DNA of 17,503 nt from Bacillota bacterium (GTDB taxonomy: Bacteria; Bacillota; Clostridia; Lachnospirales; Lachnospiraceae). Every line of letters starts with the position of its first letter. The stretch's first letter is position 1. The translations under genes and the position numbers were made by a program. The notes beneath the pieces were generated by a model that was given only the letters and a program-made list of their open reading frames with translations, did no database searches and was not told the DNA's origin. Positions 14,836-17,503 of this stretch are shown here, in pieces. Where the stretch lies: contig JAEZLY010000191.1 in assembly GCA_023414985.1 (NCBI GenBank), forward strand, positions 1-17,503, written 5' to 3'.

Positions 14836-15387
14836 ATGAGGATAGGAACAGGTTATGATGTTCATAAGCTGGTTGAAGATAGAGCATTGATTCTTGGTGG
14901 GGTGAATATTCCATATGAGAAGGGGCTGCTGGGTCATTCGGATGCGGATGTACTGCTGCATGCCATTATGGACGCATTGCTGGGGGCTGCAGCTTTGGGA
15001 GACATCGGTAAGCATTTCCCGGACAGTGATCCGGCATACAAGGGGATATCCAGCATCAAGCTGTTACAATCCGTAAGACAGCTGATCGAAGAGAAGTTGT
15101 ATGTGATCGAGAATATTGATGCTACCATCATTGCGCAGAAACCGAAGCTGGCAGGTTACATCCCGGAGATGATCAAGAATATTGCAGAAGCCCTTGGAAT
15201 TGAAGAGGATAGGGTCAATATTAAAGCAACCACAGAGGAGGGCTTAGGCTTTACCGGGGCAGGACTTGGAATTGCTTCCAATGCGGTCTGTCTGATTGAG
15301 TCCATCTCGAATTACCAGTTCGATGTTACCCCGAGAGGCGTAAACAGCAGTTCCTGCGAAGGCTGCAGCGGTTGTCAGCGACAGTAA
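14836..15387 (+). CDS. ispF: 2-C-methyl-D-erythritol 2,4-cyclodiphosphate synthase with Cys-rich C-terminal tail
   Basis: IspF cyclises CDP-methylerythritol 2-phosphate to MEcPP in the MEP isoprenoid pathway, acting as a trimer. The metal ligands Asp8 and His10 (GTGYDVHKL) and His42 (SDADVLLHAIMDALLGA), the GDIGKHFPDSD loop (55-65) and ATTEEGLGFTGAGLGI (131-146) are all intact, so it should be active. The usual enzyme ends near residue 157-160. Here about 25 further residues follow and end in SSSCEGCSGCQRQ, with Cys174, Cys177 and Cys180 spaced CxxCxxC. The ribosome site AAGGAGG is strong. No ispD partner or fusion is present. The next element is the separate cysteine T-box transcript. Confidence 0.97.
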   Translation: MRIGTGYDVHKLVEDRALILGGVNIPYEKGLLGHSDADVLLHAIMDALLGAAALGDIGKHFPDSDPAYKGISSIKLLQSVRQLIEEKLYVIENIDATIIAQKPKLAGYIPEMIKNIAEALGIEEDRVNIKATTEEGLGFTGAGLGIASNAVCLIESISNYQFDVTPRGVNSSSCEGCSGCQRQ

Positions 15388-15395
15388 AATTATGA

Positions 15396-15424
15396 TTGAC
15401 AAAAACGGTGGTAATGCATACAAT
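15396..15424 (+). promoter_or_regulatory. Sigma-A promoter of the T-box-cysE-cysS operon
   Basis: TTGACA (15396-15401), a 17-base spacer and TACAAT (15419-15424) match the consensus at 11 of 12 positions. They place the transcript start near 15431, at the beginning of the T-box leader. Confidence 0.87.
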
Positions 15425-15430
15425 AAGCAA

Positions 15431-15680
15431 TATAAACGTAAAAGCAACGAACGGAAAAGTAGCATGTAACGTCGTAACAGAGAGGGAATGTCACCGGCTG
15501 AAAGCATTCCTTAGGATTTTATATGTGAAGTGCATCCGGGAGCTGGTTCGGTGAAGCATAAGCATAGCCGGGCTCGGTAACAGCCGTTATCTGTATCAAG
15601 GTGCATACCGTTGTCTGATGGTGTGCAAATAGAGTGGAACCGCGAGTATTCACCGCCTCTATATCGGAGGCGGTGTTTTT
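15431..15680 (+). promoter_or_regulatory. T-box leader responding to tRNA-Cys
   Basis: The gene-free stretch before cysE is a T-box riboswitch. Stem I contains the AG-rich bulge CAGAGAGGGA (15478-15487) and a distal GGAATG/CATTCC helix with GGCTGAAAG in its loop. The likely specifier is TGC (15531-15533) in the context GAAGTGCATC, a Cys codon. The T-box sequence GTGGAACCGCG is at 15634-15644. Its UGGA is complementary to UCCA, and tRNA-Cys carries discriminator U, so anticodon and acceptor readings agree. Uncharged tRNA-Cys should stabilise the antiterminator and switch on cysE and cysS. The specifier was placed by eye, without folding. Confidence 0.92.
15651..15680 (+). terminator. Intrinsic terminator of the cysteine T-box
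   Basis: CACCGCCTC (15651-15659) pairs perfectly with GAGGCGGTG (15667-15675), followed by TTTTT. It starts just after the T-box sequence, so the antiterminator and this hairpin are the alternative folds. Confidence 0.93.
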
Positions 15681-15705
15681 GATTCTATCAAAGGGGGATC
15701 ATACG

Positions 15706-16428
15706 ATGGGAGCAATCAAGTATATCAAAGAGGAAATGCAGATTATCAAAGAGAGAGACCCTGCAATCAAGACACCGTTGGAAGTGTTTTTATATCCAAG
15801 CTTCCGGGCGATTATCCGCTATCGGATTGCACATTTCCTTTACCTCCATAAGCACTATTTTCTTGCCAGATGGTATTCCCAACGGACTGTCAGAAAGACA
15901 GGAATTGAGATACATCCCGGAGCAACCATAGGCAGGGGATTGTTCATTGATCATGGGCATGGTGTGGTCATTGGTGAGACCGCAGTGGTCGGGGATAATG
16001 TAACCCTGTATCAGGGTGTCACACTCGGGGGTACCGGAAAGGAGCACGGAAAGAGACATCCTACCGTAGGGAATAATGTCATGATCAGTGCAGGTGCTAA
16101 AATACTCGGTTCCTTTACCATAGGGGAAAATTCCAAGATCGGAGCAGGTTCCGTTGTACTGTCCGAAGTACCGCCGAATTCCACAGTAGTAGGTGTACCC
16201 GGCAGGGTGGTTAAGATGAACAATGTCCGTGTTCCGCGAGAGGATCTGGATCAGGTACATCTGCCCGATCCGGTACAGAAGGAGCTGGCCTGTCTGCAGA
16301 ATGAGAATATCTGTCTGAGGACGGAGCTGAAACGTCTTTGCGGTAAGCTGGAGGAATATGAGAAGAAGCTGGAAGGGAATAAAGCTGATAAGAAAGAGGA
16401 AGTATTAATAAGTAACAGAAAGAATTAA
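15706..16428 (+). CDS. cysE: Serine O-acetyltransferase
   Basis: This 240-residue enzyme makes O-acetylserine from serine and acetyl-CoA, the committed step of cysteine synthesis. An N-terminal helical region (1-60) contains PLEVFLYPSFRAIIRYRIAHFL. A left-handed beta-helix of hexapeptide repeats follows (about 66-165), with IEIHPGATIGRGLFIDHGHG holding the catalytic His83 and VTLGGTGKEHGKRHP (105-119) as the acetyl-CoA/serine loop. The tail (about 185-240) is charged and probably coiled-coil, longer than in minimal Bacillus-type enzymes. Start chosen at ATG 15706 behind AAGGGGG; an in-frame GTG at 15634 lies inside the T-box and cannot be the start. cysS follows after 118 bases in the same transcript, a classic pairing. 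Confidence 0.95.
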   Translation: MGAIKYIKEEMQIIKERDPAIKTPLEVFLYPSFRAIIRYRIAHFLYLHKHYFLARWYSQRTVRKTGIEIHPGATIGRGLFIDHGHGVVIGETAVVGDNVTLYQGVTLGGTGKEHGKRHPTVGNNVMISAGAKILGSFTIGENSKIGAGSVVLSEVPPNSTVVGVPGRVVKMNNVRVPREDLDQVHLPDPVQKELACLQNENICLRTELKRLCGKLEEYEKKLEGNKADKKEEVLISNRKN

Positions 16429-16475
16429 GAAGCTCAGAGTAAGGATGAAAATAATATATTGATTAATAACTAAAA

Positions 16476-16491
16476 AGGAGGAAATCCTCCT
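16476..16491 (+). other. Perfect hairpin containing a Shine-Dalgarno-like arm between cysE and cysS
   Basis: AGGAGGA (16476-16482) and TCCTCCT (16485-16491) are perfect complements with almost no loop; in practice six pairs with an AAAT loop. No start codon follows at a useful distance and no T tract follows. The TCCTCCT arm could instead pair with the cysS ribosome site AGGAGGA at 16532-16538. Confidence 0.4.
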
Positions 16492-16546
16492 GATAACTGA
16501 GAAATACAGTCAAATAGTATAAAACAGATACAGGAGGATGCGAAAC

Positions 16547-17503
16547 ATGAAAATTTATAATACACTGACACAGAAAAAAGATGAGTTCGTGCCAATCGAA
16601 CCGGGGAAGGTCAGAATGTACGTCTGCGGACCGACGGTCTATAACTATATCCATATCGGGAATGCGAGACCGGCGATTATCTTTGATTCCTTTCGACGAT
16701 ACCTTGAGTATCTCGGCTATCAGGTGAATTTTGTCACTAACTTTACCGATGTAGACGACAAAATCATCAAGAAGGCCAATGAGGAAGGGGTAAGCCCGTC
16801 AGAGATATCCGAACGTTATATCAAAGAGTTCCGTAAGGATGCGGATGCATTAAATGTTCGGGAAGCTACTGTGCATCCCAAGGCTACCGAAGAAATCGGC
16901 GGCATGATTGAGATGATTGATACCCTGATCAAGAAGGGGCATGCATACGAGAAGAACGGAACCGTTTATTATAGAACCAGAAGCTTCGCGGAATACGGTA
17001 AGCTCTCTAAGAAAAAGGTAGATGACCTTGAAGCCGGTGCCCGCATCGCAGTCAGCGATGAAAAAGAGGACCCGATGGACTTCGTGCTCTGGAAACCGAA
17101 GAAGGAGGGAGAACCCTTCTGGCCGTCTCCCTGGAGTGACGGACGTCCCGGTTGGCATATCGAGTGTTCGGTCATGAGTAAAAAATATCTCGGAGAACAG
17201 ATTGATATCCATGCAGGAGGAGAGGATCTGGTGTTCCCTCACCATGAAAACGAAATCGCACAGAGTGAGGCAGCCAATGGCAAGGAATTTGCACATTACT
17301 GGATGCACAACGGGTTTTTAAATATTGATAATAAGAAGATGTCCAAATCTGAGGGTAACTTCTTCACGGTTCGTGAAATCTGCGAGCAGTATGACCCCCA
17401 GGTAGTACGCTTCTTTATGTTGAATTCCCATTACCGCAGCCCCCTGAATTTTAGCCGTGAGTTGATGGAGGCAGCAAAGAATTCTCTCGCCAGAATCCTG
17501 ACC
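16547..17503 (+). CDS. cysS: Cysteinyl-tRNA synthetase, N-terminal 319 residues; 3' end outside window
   Basis: The frame is open from ATG 16547 to the window edge (957 bases). This class I synthetase attaches cysteine to tRNA-Cys. The HIGH-type motif is HIGN at 36-39 (YNYIHIGNARP), and KMSKS is at 264-268. The zinc ligands are in place: Cys27 (YVCGPTVYN), Cys207 (WHIECSVM), and His232 and Glu236 (FPHHENE). TDVDDKIIKKA near 70-80 is also diagnostic. An in-frame ATG at 16538 abuts the AGGAGG site, so 16547, nine bases downstream, is preferred. The complete protein should be about 465 residues. The upstream T-box makes its expression respond to its own substrate tRNA. Confidence 0.97.
   Translation, partial: MKIYNTLTQKKDEFVPIEPGKVRMYVCGPTVYNYIHIGNARPAIIFDSFRRYLEYLGYQVNFVTNFTDVDDKIIKKANEEGVSPSEISERYIKEFRKDADALNVREATVHPKATEEIGGMIEMIDTLIKKGHAYEKNGTVYYRTRSFAEYGKLSKKKVDDLEAGARIAVSDEKEDPMDFVLWKPKKEGEPFWPSPWSDGRPGWHIECSVMSKKYLGEQIDIHAGGEDLVFPHHENEIAQSEAANGKEFAHYWMHNGFLNIDNKKMSKSEGNFFTVREICEQYDPQVVRFFMLNSHYRSPLNFSRELMEAAKNSLARILT

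Noticed and set aside
15634..15705. GTG start for cysE within the leader
   Set aside because: These bases are the conserved T-box sequence and terminator. A good ATG with AAGGGGG lies at 15706.
15790..16260. 156-codon minus-strand open frame opposite cysE
   Set aside because: It lies wholly inside a well-supported conserved gene, has no ribosome site of note, and has low-complexity shadow composition. The other long minus-strand frames were rejected for the same reason.
16538..16546. In-frame ATG three codons before the chosen cysS start
   Set aside because: It directly abuts AGGAGG with no spacer. The ATG at 16547 has a normal 9-base spacing and gives the usual MKIYNT N-terminus.
1..17503. 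Mobile elements, CRISPR arrays, phage or defence genes
   Set aside because: No transposase, integrase, regularly spaced repeats or recognised defence domains were seen. The tRNA pair shows no flanking attachment-site duplication.

Overview
The window looks like chromosomal DNA from a strictly anaerobic, low-to-moderate GC Firmicute, most likely Lachnospiraceae or a related Clostridia lineage. This is inferred from the pyruvate formate-lyase pair, strong AGGAGG-type ribosome sites, sigma-A promoters (TTGACA-N17-TACAAT/TATAAT), a Gram-positive cysteine T-box ahead of cysE-cysS, tRNAs without an encoded CCA, a HelD-type ATPase and a corrinoid-protein reductive activator. All recognised genes are on the + strand. 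I see no insertion sequence, phage gene, integrase or CRISPR array.

Layout. 1-1139: the 3' end of pflB and a complete pflA (anaerobic pyruvate cleavage and its glycyl-radical activase). 1428-3449: a membrane methyl-accepting chemotaxis protein between two hairpin terminators. 3638-5650: a histidine-phosphatase family enzyme, then a serpin with a lipoprotein signal peptide. 5790-8624: a strong promoter, a roughly 140-nt structured leader of unknown class, and a three-gene ABC-2 exporter of the COG4586/COG4587/COG3694 type. 8848-11037: a HelD-like UvrD/Rep-family ATPase. 11253-11523: a consensus promoter, tRNA-Val(TAC), tRNA-Met(CAT) and a terminator. 11593-13031: a small nitroreductase and a formate/nitrite-family channel. 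13131-14765: a 2Fe-2S/ASKHA corrinoid activation protein with no corrinoid partner nearby. 14836-15387: ispF of the MEP isoprenoid pathway with an unusual Cys-rich tail. 15396-17503: promoter, cysteine T-box leader, cysE and the 5' part of cysS.

How the genes work together. The clearest unit is T-box-cysE-cysS: uncharged tRNA-Cys should raise both cysteine synthesis and tRNA-Cys charging. The specifier (TGC) and the discriminator-matching base (UGGA) both fit tRNA-Cys. PflB/PflA make formate, and an FNT-family channel about 11 kb downstream could move formate, nitrite or a similar anion; that link is only thematic. The ABC genes form one operon behind a leader whose segments can pair in competing ways, including one pairing that covers the first gene's Shine-Dalgarno.

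Most of the window is ordinary core genome. The best leads are the ABC-operon leader, the lipoprotein serpin, the C-terminal CxxCxxC tail of IspF and the orphan corrinoid activator. None of them is demonstrated to be a new system by sequence alone.
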